The position numbers were made by a program, and so were the translations under genes. The notes beneath the pieces are model-generated. The model did no database searches and was not told where the DNA came from. It worked only from the letters and a program-made list of their open reading frames with translations. Shown in pieces: positions 1 to 11,760 of a DNA stretch of 64,000 nt. Source of the stretch: Parus major (lineage: Eukaryota; Chordata; Aves; Passeriformes; Paridae). Position 1 is the stretch's first letter. Each line of letters opens with the position of its first letter. The stretch covers positions 23,995,588-24,059,587 of the forward strand of contig NC_031770.1 of assembly GCF_001522545.3 (NCBI RefSeq). Direction: 5' to 3'.

Positions 1-139
1 AGCACTTCTAACTTCCCCTCTTTCCTCAGCTTTGCTTTAAAGGTAAAGCTACCCCATGACAATGGTTAAGAGGTTTTATGAATAGATTGCCTTAGGAAAT
101 ATAAAAAGAGCTATTTCAGTCAAAATTTATACAGGAGCA

Positions 140-415
140 GGAAGAACTGACTGGCACATGACCAGCACATGACTGGAATGTGACCGACATCCATGTGGCA
201 CAGCCCTTGTGCCCATGGACACTGAGCACTGCCTGGCTCAGCCACTTGCCCTGCTCCATGTTTCCACCTGCTCTCCTTGAGCCTTGAGGCAGTGATCCTT
301 CTCCTCTGGCCACTCCAGCCCTGCTGCAGCTGCAGGGTCTGGTAAACTGGACTGCATCCCTGCCCCATGCCAGCCTGTGGCTGCCAGAGGGATGCTCAGG
401 CAGCAACTCCTGACA
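140..415. other. GC-richer patch of unknown nature
   Basis: About 275 bp clearly richer in G and C than its flanks, with many CTG/CAG words but only about one CpG (near 182). A 96-codon frame runs through it on the minus strand (116-406), but it has no recognisable domain and probably stays open simply because stop codons are AT-rich. It may be an old repeat, a non-coding RNA exon or a local composition fluctuation. I cannot separate these by reading. Confidence 0.3.
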
Positions 416-810
416 TGAAATGACAATTTATAAATAATTGCTACTGGGTTTCAATTACATTTTCTGTATTTGATTTCTTCTACTTGACAAGATTAGTTCA
501 GATTTTTGATAGGTTTCCATTCTACAACCTTCCTTGCAGTGTTAGCCCTCAACAGCTTCATGTGAGAGTAGCTAGTTAAAAGAACTTTCAAACAAACTGG
601 TGTAAATCTGGGACAAAATAACTTTAGGGGATATAATAACCATCAAGATGTATTAACAGATTTTTATGATCACTTTACATCAATAAATACTAGTTCTTAT
701 TCCATTTATTCTTTGTGTGAGAACAGTGCAGCTGGTAAAATGATTATAGAGTTTGTGGTTGGAAAAGGAAATTAGTTCTACTCAGTCTTGAGTTGAGGCA
801 GACAAAAGCA

Positions 811-890
811 ATTTTTTGTGGTGTGTTTTTTTGTTAGGTTGTTTGTTTATTTGTTTTTTTTTGTTTGTTTTATGTTTTTGTTTTCATTTT
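811..890. repeat. T/G-rich low-complexity tract, (TTTG)n-like
   Basis: The plus strand is almost entirely T and G here, with repeated TTTG/TTTT words such as GTTTGTTTATTTG. It is an impure tetranucleotide simple repeat and probably polymorphic in length. Confidence 0.75.
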
Positions 891-3269
891 GCATGAAGCA
901 CCATGTTTTTGAAGCTTAGTGGTTTGATATCTTAGGTTTGCCCTTGCTTCCAGTAAATGTGGACATGCTGGTAAGCAGGCAAATCAAGAATTTGTATTCT
1001 GTAATTATGAAATTGTTGTAGTTCCTTGTTCCCAAAGAGCTCCATTTCATGAATGTGACAAACCAGACCATAGATCTTTTGGCCAGAACACTCATAGTCA
1101 TAATGATAGACTACCCCTCCCCCATCCCAATTTACAAGTGCTGAATTTGTCTGCAGTTAAAACATGTCTCTGTTTTGGTACCCTGCTATGTATGAATAAA
1201 GTCAACAGTCACTGGTTTTGACCAGTTAGGTCTGATAGATCCAAAAAGTAAAAACTGCCATTATTAAAATAATGCCAACCAAAAGTGTTGTTCACCTTTC
1301 CTACCTGAAACAATAGTTTTTTTGACTGGGGACAGAATTTGTTTCCTAGATTCTTCCTGTTTCATTCAAACCTTTTTTATGTTTCTTCTAGTACCTTATC
1401 TGTGTTGAAGATTCTCTCAAAAGAGAACAAAAATAAATCAAGAAATAAAAAATGAGGTATTTGTTGTACCAATTTTGGTTTACCCAATTTTCATGACAGA
1501 TCACTTGCAGTATAAAGCAATGCCTTAGCACTATCAGAATACTATAGGATTGCAGAATTATTGTCATTCTATGCTGCACAGGATTTATCTTAGAACTTAC
1601 TGAAGTTGGACTAAATAAATTTTGTTCAACAGTGTTTCCAAATACATGATGACTATGTGGATTAAAGTGGTGTTGTATTGCTATAGTAGACTTCTCCTGG
1701 AGTAAGTAAATAGTAATGTAATTCTAGGTAAATTCTGAAGTTTTGCTTTCTAGTAAAGTTAGGAAGTTTTAGTTTAAAAATAGCAGGTCTTGAAATACAG
1801 ACAAGTTGAAGAAAAAAGAAAATTGTTTCTCCTATGAAGAAAAACCTGATAGTCAAATCTTGTTTGTTCACATTATCCTCCTTGCTACTTGAATTTTTTA
1901 AATTTGGTTATTTAAAAAGCTATATTTATACTCCTTTGTAACAATGAATAAAAAAAGATTTGTAAGTTATATGATTTTTTTTTAACAAGCGATCCTGATA
2001 TTTCATTAAAATATTGATGCAGACTTTCCCCTAGGTACCTTAGGCATATATGAGTGGAAAAGGAATTTCTTATCCTTTTTCACCTGTCTTCTGAATAAAA
2101 AACCACAATGTTCTTTAATTTGGTTTTCTTTGTTGCACTTCCAAGAGCTACATGTTTACAAGGAATTTTTTTTTTCTATTCTGGTGAAATCTGAAAAGGA
2201 GGAAAAGTAAAAACTTAAAATCCTTCTAATTTTTGTGTGGTCATTCCAACGGCTTCAAAATTAATGATATGGTTGTGTGTGAAGATACTTGAATTTTTCA
2301 TGCTTCGAGGAAGCTGTAGATGACATTGGGGACAAATATTCTATAAATATTATATAAATCTATAAATGTTTTCCAGTGTAGTTTTCTCCAGTTTTATTGA
2401 CAAGATATGTGACAGGAATGGATATATTTTGCATTTATTTGAAGCTATAAAACTCTGGGAGATTTAATACCTCTTGGAAAGTAGAGGTGTATTGGAATTT
2501 TTTCAGTTTTCTGTGCTTCTTAATCAGTGTCATCAGTTGAATGTTTTTTCTCTAAGCACTCTTTTCACGAAAAATAAAAAGCTCTTTCATGGATGCTGCT
2601 TTGAGAACATATTGAAGAATATCATATGAAAGGAAGAAGAATGAAAGAAAACTTAAGAGATTTTTCCCAAAATTAACTTGGGAAGCACAGTTTCTATTCC
2701 CCACTATTATGAAGGTGTTCTATGTCTCTGCAGTGCACATTAACAATCAGAAGAGTTTAATTAACTTCATGAATTTTAGATACCTTTTTTGATCATTTAG
2801 TAGGATCGCTATCTTACATGAGTGATACAATATCAAAAATCCAGAAAACTAATCTTCTGTTCATGCTCAATTTCCTATTAGCTTTAAGTATCTGATAAAA
2901 ATATTCTACAGTGTGTAGAGTGTGTGCAGCTACTTCACGTTTCATTGGAGTTTGTAAAATTACTTAGTGAATAAATATGGATGTTGTCTTAACATATGAT
3001 GTGTTCCTTGACTTTGTGTTCCTTATTGATCATGCTGGGCCTTATAGACACGCACATACTTTGTATGACTGAGTTTTTCTCAAGCATATAAATCTCAAAT
3101 GATAACAATTCCCTATTATTAAGAGTTGATTTGCTTTATAAAGCTAATTTCAGTTTTTCCAAATGTCCAGTATTCTGTAGTATAGAGTGCTTGGCTTTGT
3201 TGCTGCTGTTCTTGGCTTGACTATGAATGTCCTGCAACTCCTAACATATTGAGAGAGGATTCAATTGGC

Positions 3270-3790
3270 ACAATCATGGAAGTGTTGGTTGACTGAGACC
3301 TTTCAAGGTCATTCAGTCCAACTTCCTTTTCAATGCAATGATTTTCAAATCAGTCATGACTTAAGTTAGCTTTGGACTTCAGACTTGAAGGCCACCTGAT
3401 GCTGCCTCCAGGCCATGTTAGAAGCCTGAAACTGGACCCTCTCCAAAACTCCCCTATTCTTCTTGGAGCAGGGGTTCAAGATGGATGAAGTTCTCCAGCT
3501 GCAGCCTCACCAGTGCTGCACAGAAGTAGAAATTCTCTTCCCTTAGCCTGCTGCCTGTGTTCCTCCTGCTGTAGCCTAGCTGTGCAGTTCCCTCGTTGTC
3601 ATGGAAGTTGTGCACTGTTGTCTCATTTGTACTTGGCATCTGCTGGAACTGCCAAGCTTCTTTTCAGCAGGTGCCAGTTCAGCTTGTGTTTCTGCCCTGG
3701 GAGCAGAGCTTTTCACCTCTTGTTGAACTCTCTAAGTTTTCTGCTGGGCCAGGCCACAGTTTTCACCACCTCCCTCTTATTTGAAGCTCC
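3270..3790 (-). mobile_element. CR1 LINE fragment, 5'-truncated, minus strand
   Basis: Read on the minus strand this is the 3' part of a CR1 (chicken repeat 1) non-LTR retrotransposon. On the plus strand the element's 3' end appears at about 3271-3325 as a degraded CAATCATGGAA... followed by GACCTTTCAAGGTCATTCAGTCCAAC, the reverse complement of the usual CR1 tail. Further in, GGACCCTCTCC (about 3434) and CAGCCTCACCAGTGCTG (about 3503) are hallmark words of the CR1 3' region in antisense, and CTCTTCCCTTAGCCTGCTGCC and CATCTGCTGGAACTGCCAAG match its next blocks. The copy is old, with many substitutions, no open reading frame and no target-site duplication, as expected for CR1. The 5' boundary near 3790 is approximate. 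Confidence 0.85.
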
Positions 3791-5292
3791 ACCCTCTAAT
3801 TTCTGTTAGTGTTTGAATTCCTGACAAAATGTCTGGGTTTGCCATAGACTGAATATTTGTGGCTTGTGAGAGTAGAACAGTAACTACCTCATGTGGTGTT
3901 TCTGCTCTAGACAGAAAGTAACAGAAGTAGAATTTCAAGCTACTATCCAAATGACATTTTTTCATTCATTAAACTCTCTTTAATGACATTATGCTTGATA
4001 TCAAAAGCATTTTAAAGACAGATTTCTACATGGATATGGTAACTGGAGATAATGCAGATAGTGATTAAGCTTGCTGCATGCAATAGTGGAGGCCTTGAGA
4101 AAGAAGTTTTGCAATGAAGTTTGTCTCTGTTGCAAGCAGATTGTAAGTGTTTTGTAAAGCTATGATCCTGGTTTGTGTTCATCAGTACTCATGAATGGTC
4201 ATGTCATTCTACTTTACAAAGAGATTGAAATCCTTAGCTATTACCTGCTTGTTTTTAAAGTTTCCTATTATAATGGCCAGATCATTCTGACACCATTCAC
4301 AGTAGTCTTACAAAGTTGTTGTTGACATGACTTTGAATCACCAAACCTTGAAAAAAAAATACAAGCATTGTGAATAGCATATATGAAAACACTACACAGA
4401 ATTTCTTAATGTTCCATTTTGCATTCTTAAGAGTGCTAGTGTGACAATGTGAACAAGTAATGATGCTCTGGGTGTTGGGCTTGTTTGTTGTTGGAAGAGC
4501 CCATAGACAAGGTTCACTTTAAAGTATAAGGAATGTAAAAGTCAATCTGATCATTAGGCTTTTAATGGTAATTTAGGAAACCAAAATCTAAAATGTGTTC
4601 TGTAGTTTCATTGCCTTCCTGAAGTCCTCCTTTTCCACTGTGTTGACATCTTTGTTTTTCTTCTGCTCAGTGTCATTCAGACCTGTCCATGTCTGCCAAT
4701 GAACCTGGCAGATGCACAGCTTTATCTTCTGCGGTTACCTGCCAAAAGGCATACAAAAATGGAGGGGGAGTAAAATTTGTGAGTTTTTCCTGGAGTCTTT
4801 GTAGATAAAGGAACATCTGAGGAAGACTTATAAACATTTTGAGAGATATTGCTTTTGCTGATTTTGTGTGCTATTTTAAGAGTGACCTTGGTCTGCCTGT
4901 CAGTGATTTAATTCTATGTCCATAACAACAAGACTGTTTATCTGTTTTAATTTCTTCACTGAAATTTCACCACACAGCTGATCTTGAGGTAGTGCTACAA
5001 GAAAAGACCTAAAGGCTTTTAGTAATATCTTAATGGTGACAATGCTGTCTTTTTCTGCTCCATTTCTTTAGGGAAATTTGTGGAGTGATGAGTTTCCATA
5101 AGATGCATTCTTTCTGTGCTGTCCTTAATGAAGTTAATTTTGATAATGTAGAGAGAGGGAGATAATTGTCTTCTGCTTTCCTGATTCTTCTCCCCTTCTT
5201 CATGGAAGGATCTGTGCTGTCTTGAGGGACCACTGAGGTGCCCAGAACCACATGTGGGCCATGTATGGAGGTGGTCCTATCTTGTGGCAAGG
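3791..5292. other. Unique non-coding DNA, no gene recognised
   Basis: AT-rich sequence between the CR1 fragment and the solo LTR. There are no convincing frames, RNA genes or repeats beyond short homopolymer runs. The last 100 bp before the LTR is somewhat GC-richer. Confidence 0.7.
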
Positions 5293-5758
5293 TGTCCTGG
5301 CTCTAGACAGGACAGGGTTAATTTTATCAGTAGCCAGGTCAGGGCATGGCTAGGACGTGGAGATTACTCTATACCACCTCAGGTCATTACCAGGTGCAAG
5401 GGGAAGGGAGTCTCTTTCTGGGAAAAGGGGTTCCTTTCTGTTGAGTAAGGCGGCAGAGGGAGCAATCAGATAATGCTGGCTCTGAGCATTTGTCATGTGA
5501 ATCACTTCATGTGAATCACACTTCTGTCTTGTACACTTTGGTTATTAATATTATTCCTGTTTATTTTCTTATTTTATTGCTGTTTCCAGTAAATTGTTCC
5601 TATCTCAACCCATGATCTTTACCTTTTGTGCCCCCAAATCTCTGCTCCAATCACTGTGGGGGGTGGGAACAGGAAAGGGAGAGAGTGAACAAGTGACATG
5701 TGGTTTAGGGAGTGCCACTGAGAGCGCTAAATTGTGCAGTACCATTCCTAAACCACAA
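5293..5758 (+). mobile_element. Solo LTR of an avian endogenous retrovirus
   Basis: About 466 bp beginning TGTCCTGGCTCTAGACAGGA followed by GGGTTAATTTT, the recognisable start of a common avian ERV long terminal repeat. It ends with the family's characteristic 3' block: a T-rich segment (about 5535-5590), then TATCTCAACCCATGATCTTTACCTTTTG, then GTGGGGGGTGGGAACAGG, and finally CCTAAACCACAA. No gag, pol or env sequence adjoins either side, so it is a solo LTR left by recombination between two LTRs. No clear target-site duplication remains. A 14-bp tandem duplication sits inside it (5493-5520). The copy is diverged from the family's usual form. I suspect an ERVL-type (ERV3) family, but class assignment needs a repeat library. 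Confidence 0.8.
5493..5520. repeat. 14-bp tandem duplication inside the LTR
   Basis: Two adjacent copies of TCATGTGAATCAC(T/A), at 5493-5506 and 5507-5520, differ only at the last base. It is probably either a replication slip in this copy or a U3-type direct repeat of the LTR family. Comparison with sibling LTRs would tell which. Confidence 0.85.
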
Positions 5759-8209
5759 TCTTCATGTAGATTAATAGGGTACATCATATGTGGTATATAT
5801 GGCTATTTTCAGCTATCAAAATGTTTTTGGAAGGAGAAAAAAAAAAAAAAAAAAAAGGCAGCTGATATTCTGTTGGACTTTGTATTATGTAGTATATATG
5901 GAGATACCTGCTGCTGCTCCAAGGCTGCTGGCAGGGTACTTGGACCATCATCCATCATTTCAGTCACATCAATTAAGCAGTATATACTTACAGGTCTTGG
6001 AATGCTTAAGAAAGGGAATGACAATACCAAGGTGAATTTCTGCATTCTGGGGACTTTGGTGTTAAGTAGATTTAGAAAGCCCTATATTAATTTATTTTCA
6101 AGGTTTTAGCTTGTTTACCTTAAACTAACTCTTGAATATGGTACTCCTGACTTCAGAGATGTATGTCTTTGTGAAAACCTTTGTGTTTGAAATTAATGAA
6201 TTAAAAAATTAAAAAATGAAAGTCATATCAAAATTCTGAATTTGTTTCTGAGAAACATTTTGGTAAAAATAATTTCTTATTGGTTTTCTTTCTTAGTGTT
6301 GGTACAGTCCTGTTGGACTGTGGGAACCTGTTTTCCCCTGTTCACTTTCTGCCCTAATTTTTTATATAACCCTGGGCTTTGGAACTTTAGCCTATTCATG
6401 TAAACCTGAAGGTGTCAGTATAATTTTTGGATACCAAAGTGTTTCATCACAAGAGAAATTGATGGTAAATAATTTTTTTAAATGGGCGGACATTTACTGC
6501 TCTATTCATTTTTATAGTTTCTTGAATCTGGCTTGAGTCACTGGGAACCAAGCCTTGGATTCTTTGGTGTAGAGCCTTTGAGCAGCCTGTGTGTGTTACT
6601 GTGCTGAATCACAGCACCAGCACAAGCCTACACAAACCATTTTTCTCAAGCCCCTGGAGATCCTAGACTTAGGAATTGTAATTTTCTAGTCCAACCAATA
6701 TAATTGTAATAAAAGCATAAAATGTTTTGAAACAGATAAATATCCATCTGCTTGTGCCTGCTCTGAGCATACTTAAATGACACTTGATTTTTGTGATTGA
6801 TTCTATGAAGATTTACAAATAATGTTCTTGTGGTATGAGAAATATTTTGAATGTTGAATTCCTTTGTGATAAAGGAACACTTTTATTATTTCCATATGCA
6901 CAAACCCTGTTTTGCTATCCTTTGAGCTTCCATAAATCATTATGAATTCCCAAAAAAATTGTTGCATAGGTCAGATTACATTTTTCCATAGTTTTATTAA
7001 AATATATTTAATAGAGAATTTTTTTCTGATTTTCTATTTCTTCCCTGTGATGTTTTTGTATAACTTTCATCACTATTACTTGACAATTAAAAGCGAAGAA
7101 AGAAGGAGGAGGCACAAGTTCTTTCTTTCAAACTGACTCATATTTCCTATGTGAGTTTGGGCGAATCACTTAACTGCTCCATGTCTGTTTCCACATCTGT
7201 AGAGCAGGAGTAATTTCCCATGGGCTTTATAAAAATTAATTAATCTTGGGAAAGTACCTAGAAATCCTGAAATAGAATGGCCTGTTGATTCCAACATTTT
7301 ATAAATTACATCATGATGGCACTGACTAACAGAGGACTTGGTTAAAGGAATGTGCTGATTATTTGTCTATTTGTGTCAGTAGCTGTGAGTGGTGTTAATA
7401 TATGTTTCACAGGAATATATGATTATCACGAGCCTTCTACATTGTTCTCTATGGTTAAATAACGTCAACAGTAAAACTGACAAATATTAGCCCTAGAAGA
7501 CTTACATCATTGCTAAAAAGTTCAGCTACCAATAAAAAAATTTGGAGCAGGACAGAAATTTTGGACTTAAAACAAGAATTGTTTAAAAAAGAAAAAGAAA
7601 AGATAATATTATCAAGATAAATACTCTTGAAACACATTTTGCTTGCATTTTTGTCACTGTGGCTCTATTTTTTGTTCCTAACCTCTCTTGCCTATTATTA
7701 CTCTATATTTAATCTTTCTCTTTTGGGCTATAAGAATAAAAAGGATTGGATATTTGCAAAGCAATGCTACAGCCATCTGGAGGGCTGTGCTTTTGGCCTA
7801 CTTCTGTCTTTTTCATGGCAATTGTACTGCTTTTCCTGGTGCAGCTTGCAGTCGATAGAACTCCATATTGATGATGATTATTATTTTAGATCCTATTAGG
7901 AATAAAAGTTAGTGCAGCAAAGCTCTTTTCAAATTTTTGTTTTGGTGGACCTGGTAGGAATAGTTAAATCTACACTGAGGAAGCCTCAGACAGGAGTAAG
8001 TAGTTTTTCATCATCTAGGGTGTGACAAAGCAGCTGCCTTAGAGAGTCTCTGGTGTCCTTCTACATCCAGTCAACTGAGGTTGTTGGTCTAACCCAGCCT
8101 TTGCTGAACAAGCAAGATTCTTCTGGTTCTGGAGACTTCTCTGAGCTGTAAGGTAGAGCTGCAGTGTAATGCATTATCATCAGGGCACTGTTATGTTGCA
8201 AGAACTATC
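5759..8209. other. Unique non-coding DNA with a 20-A run
   Basis: AT-rich sequence without recognisable genes. A homopolymer of 20 A lies at 5837-5856. It has no flanking duplication that I can see and is treated as a simple repeat rather than a retroposon tail. A 171-codon frame (5594-6109, plus) crosses the LTR end and the A run, where AAA codons inflate it, so it is not a gene. The rest shows nothing beyond short A/T runs. Confidence 0.7.
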
Positions 8210-8640
8210 ACCTATGAACCCTATGAACATAAAGCAGAACGTGATCAGCAGCAGTAACAAAGTCCACCAATAATTAGCTGCATAATTATGTTATGTTACA
8301 CCTCTGGAAAAGTAATTTTCCCTGCACCCTTCGCTTCTTCATCCCCTTTGCAAATTACCCCTTGCGCAGCCCAAACTTAAAGCATTTGGCAGGCATAATT
8401 AGTCATTCCTTACTCTGTATAAAGTACCCTCCATGTGAGGCACACATATAGAGAAAGTTTGGGTAATGGTTGGCTTGGCAAAGAGATTTTTTTGGACGGA
8501 TAAAAATTCCCAAGGCCTCTGTTTATTTATATAGTTCTTGGAATAACGCTGTTTTCAAAAGGCTGCTCGCCAGCTGCTGAGACAGCGTTCCAGCTAATAT
8601 ATTCCCAATGCAATCACCACACTTTGCTTTTCCCATCATA
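8210..8640. promoter_or_regulatory. Candidate conserved regulatory element (CpG-retaining patch)
   Basis: Seven CpGs fall in about 350 bp (near 8239, 8331, 8365, 8496, 8547, 8567, 8585), several times the local density, and there is no simple repeat or transposon signature. Short words that match transcription-factor cores are frequent: TAATTA-type homeodomain cores at about 8271, 8283 and 8396, a forkhead-like TGTTTATTTA at 8520-8529, and an E-box CAGCTG at 8571-8576. Such words occur by chance in AT-rich DNA. The case for function rests on the combination of CpG retention and absence of low complexity. No promoter, transcript or coding frame is implied. This is an inference, not a recognised element. 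Confidence 0.25.
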
Positions 8641-8730
8641 ATATCCCCAAGGCTGTTCTTGGTTAAATCTCATGACTGGAATATAGGAAAGTTCACATTA
8701 AGTCAAAGCACACAATGTCACAATGTTTCT

Positions 8731-8788
8731 TATTTTCCTTCTTTCCTTCTTTTTTTTTTTTTTTCTCCTCTTTTTCTTCATTTCTTTT
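8731..8788. repeat. Polypyrimidine (CTTT/T) tract
   Basis: Nearly uninterrupted C/T on the plus strand, including a run of 14 T at about 8751-8764 flanked by CTTTCCTTC and CTCCTC blocks. It is a low-complexity tract, possibly length-variable. Confidence 0.8.
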
Positions 8789-11736
8789 AACCAAGCCCCT
8801 TTAAATGGAAAGGTGCCTGTTTCAGCTGCTGTATATGTGGGGAGAATAAGGCTGCACATATAATGTCAAAAATAAGTGGGTCACTATGGTGTATCTCAAA
8901 AAGTATGTGTGAAGAGGTTACTTCTAGCAAGTAGATTAAACTCTCTGTTTCAGTGACTAAGGTAAAAGCAGAGCCAGTGTGAAGGATTTCTGTGGTATAA
9001 ATGGCCTTTTAGCATTTCATTGTTCTTAGCAACCAAACCACTAAGGCAATGAGCCAGGACAACAAACTACACTTTTTCTGTTTGTTTTTATTTGACCTAT
9101 TTTTTTCTAAGTTGTAAAATTAAAGAGTAAGCCTCGTATGTCTCATGGTCATAGTGCACAGAGAGCCCAAGGGACTTGAATTTATGAGACTTGAGTTTAC
9201 AATAACTTTTCTTTTTATTATTTATTATTTTTTTAATTATTAGGTGAACTACTATCTTTGAAGAAAATTCTTGCCCATTTCTATCCTTCTTGCCCATGGC
9301 ACTTGTATTTTTTTTTCCCAGGCATGAAAAAGAAGCAAATAATAACACCTAAACAAAACAGAACAATGAGCCAAACAATTAGTTTAGATTCATGGTGATG
9401 GTGCTTGTTTGTCCATGTGATGAAAGCAGAACTTAAGGTTCCCTAGGCAAAAGTAATTCATGTATGCTTTCACAGTGCAATTTGACACAGGAAAGATGGT
9501 TGTTGGTATATGGGATGAATGGTCTTGGACCGAGCTTTGTGCATTTTTAGCAGAGGGTGAATACAGGCAGTCAGACACAGAAAACCTGTCCTGTAATATT
9601 ACTTTACTCTAGATGCTCGAAGTGTCTGCTCTTCTCCTGCCACTGCTTGACTACACCGATAGCCAGTGAGACTGTTTTGGGTCTTTTTTCCATGTGACTA
9701 CTTTTCTTGATTCTTTTATCCAGAGTAAAGCTGGATTTAGCTCATTTTTCTACTTTCAGTGAGTACCACCAATGTCTTTACTTTTCACAAAGAAAATATC
9801 AAATTCAGTGATTAACCCTTCTTTCACTCCAAACATGTACGTTTAGGTAGAAAGTAATTTAAAGTTTAGCCAGTTCTTTTCAAAATAAATTTTTCATTTC
9901 CCTCCTTCATAGAGCCTTTTGTGCTTACTATTAACCACAGCTCATCCTCAGTGTGATGAAACAGTACCAAAGACATCTCCAGTGAAGCTTTTGTATTATG
10001 GGGAATTCTGTGACAATTATATTTCTAAGACATTAATTCTAAGTAAGCCTTGACTGGGCTGCTGGCTCGTTCTACTGCCCTGTCTTGAAGCTTTTGGATG
10101 GAGAAATGCTGGGATATGAAAGAGGAAAATATATTTAGAGAATATAAAAAGAACCTTTTGTCACCATATTTAGCAGAAAAACTGAAATTGCTGTAGAGTA
10201 ACTAATGGGAAAAGTGGCTAACAGGTAGCAAAGTACCATAAATCGAGCTGAGCTCTCCAGTTCAATACCCAGGGGCACTTCCAAACTCAATCATTGAGAA
10301 GTAACTGCATCAGGGCTCCAGCTTCCATAGAGGTCACTCTACAAAGACAATTGAATTTTTATGCTTGTATTTTGAGAAAACAAGGGTTGACTGCTTGTTG
10401 GGGGTCATTATAAATAGTGTTCATTTTCATCCCACTTTATTAAAATTTTGTTAGTTTATAACTATTTAGTGAACTCATCCTCTCTGAGAGGAGTCAAGTT
10501 TTCTGAGAATCCAGAGAAGTGAATTTGATTTTTCCCAAAAGGCTGGATATGAACCTCAGGATGCTGCAGGTTGCTTGTCACAGGCAGAGAGTTGTGAGGT
10601 CACTGCATATCAAAGGTCTTGGCAGCCTTTTTGCTGAGAGTCCTGCCGTGTTTCATAGATGGCACTATCAGGAAGCCTGAATGTTTGTCCTGTTGTTTCA
10701 TTAAGCAGACATGGGAAAGCAATATTTCTGTGAAAATGAGCTCAGCTCACATGCACAATCTGATTTGTGTTATCATCACTTACTTCCTCTGTGCTGAGAG
10801 TTTTTATATTTGCAAAATCCTCTATTTGTAACATCACATTACATCTAGTATCTATACCATTGGATTGGAGGACAATAAAAATGTCCCATCTTCATCTGTA
10901 AAATATCTTTGACATACAGAAACCAAATATTACATAAATTATTTTAGAGCTTTTAAAAAATCAGAGACCATGGTAGAGTAATGTAGATCAGGGGAAAAAG
11001 TCACAGCACTAATTATTATGACTATGACTAATTTTTACATCACTGAAAAAAATGCTGTCCTGTTACTCTGATTGATTTCTGAGCAGAAACATATGTATCT
11101 GAGATTATATACATTTTTATGTATTTATGTATATACTTAATGAAGCAGATATGGACACTAGCTGTTTATGTGTACATGCTCATACCAATCAAAAGTGTAG
11201 TCTTTTTTTAACTTGTGCAGGTTATATTGATTCTTTTTTCATGAATGTATATAAAAAAATATAAGCTCTCAGTGTAAGATGTATGTAAATACTTCACTAG
11301 CTCCTGTTTCTTCTGCATATTTAAGGTCATGAATACACCTAGCCTAAATGTTTCAGTATGAATAGCTGGTGGGGGAGGGAAGGGTTGGTCAGGCATAATA
11401 TAGATAGATGTGATTATTTATTTAAAAGCTACTGGCTGGGCTACCTTAATACCTAAGGTTTGGTCAGTTCTATCTGGTTTCCACATGTGTTTCCTGTTTT
11501 TCTTCTAAATTTTATACTGCTCAGGGGCCTGGGGAGTGCAAGTTCAGGATTTTCCTGAAGGGAAGAACTGCTTTGTTCATTACTACCATGGGAATGTGTT
11601 AAATTTAAGTATGAGTGGTACAGGTCTTAGCTGTGTTTCTCCAGTGGCAGATACAAGCTCAGCTTATTGGAAATGTAAGAATGGGGAGAAAGCAAGTATA
11701 ATATTACTTTTTTTTCAGAGGGTAGTAGAGGGAGGA

Positions 11737-11760
11737 TGTGTGTATGTGTGTGTGTATGTA
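11737..11760. repeat. Short GT-rich microsatellite
   Basis: Alternating GT units with GTAT interruptions over about 24 bp. Too short to be a strong marker, but it is a clear dinucleotide simple repeat. Confidence 0.65.

Larger units (their letters stand above)
1..3269. other. Unique AT-rich non-coding DNA, no gene recognised
   Basis: Both strands hold only short frames (under 100 codons) without a recognisable domain, and stops are dense in the AT-rich parts. The stretch contains a GC-richer patch at 140-415 and a T/G-rich low-complexity tract at 811-890, listed separately. The remainder is ordinary single-copy-looking sequence with short A and T runs. It could be intergenic or intronic. Confidence 0.75.

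Noticed and set aside
5837..5856. 20-A run as a retroposon tail
   Set aside because: No distinct body precedes it and no matching duplication flanks it. It directly follows LTR-adjacent unique sequence.
5994..6047. Possible minus-strand exon ending CCAAGACCT before GTAAGTATA
   Set aside because: The donor is good, but the upstream acceptor has a purine-rich tract instead of pyrimidines and the peptide is low in information. Treated as chance.
5594..6109. 171-codon plus-strand frame
   Set aside because: It starts inside the solo LTR, runs through a 20-A homopolymer that contributes lysines, and has no domain. It is a chance frame.
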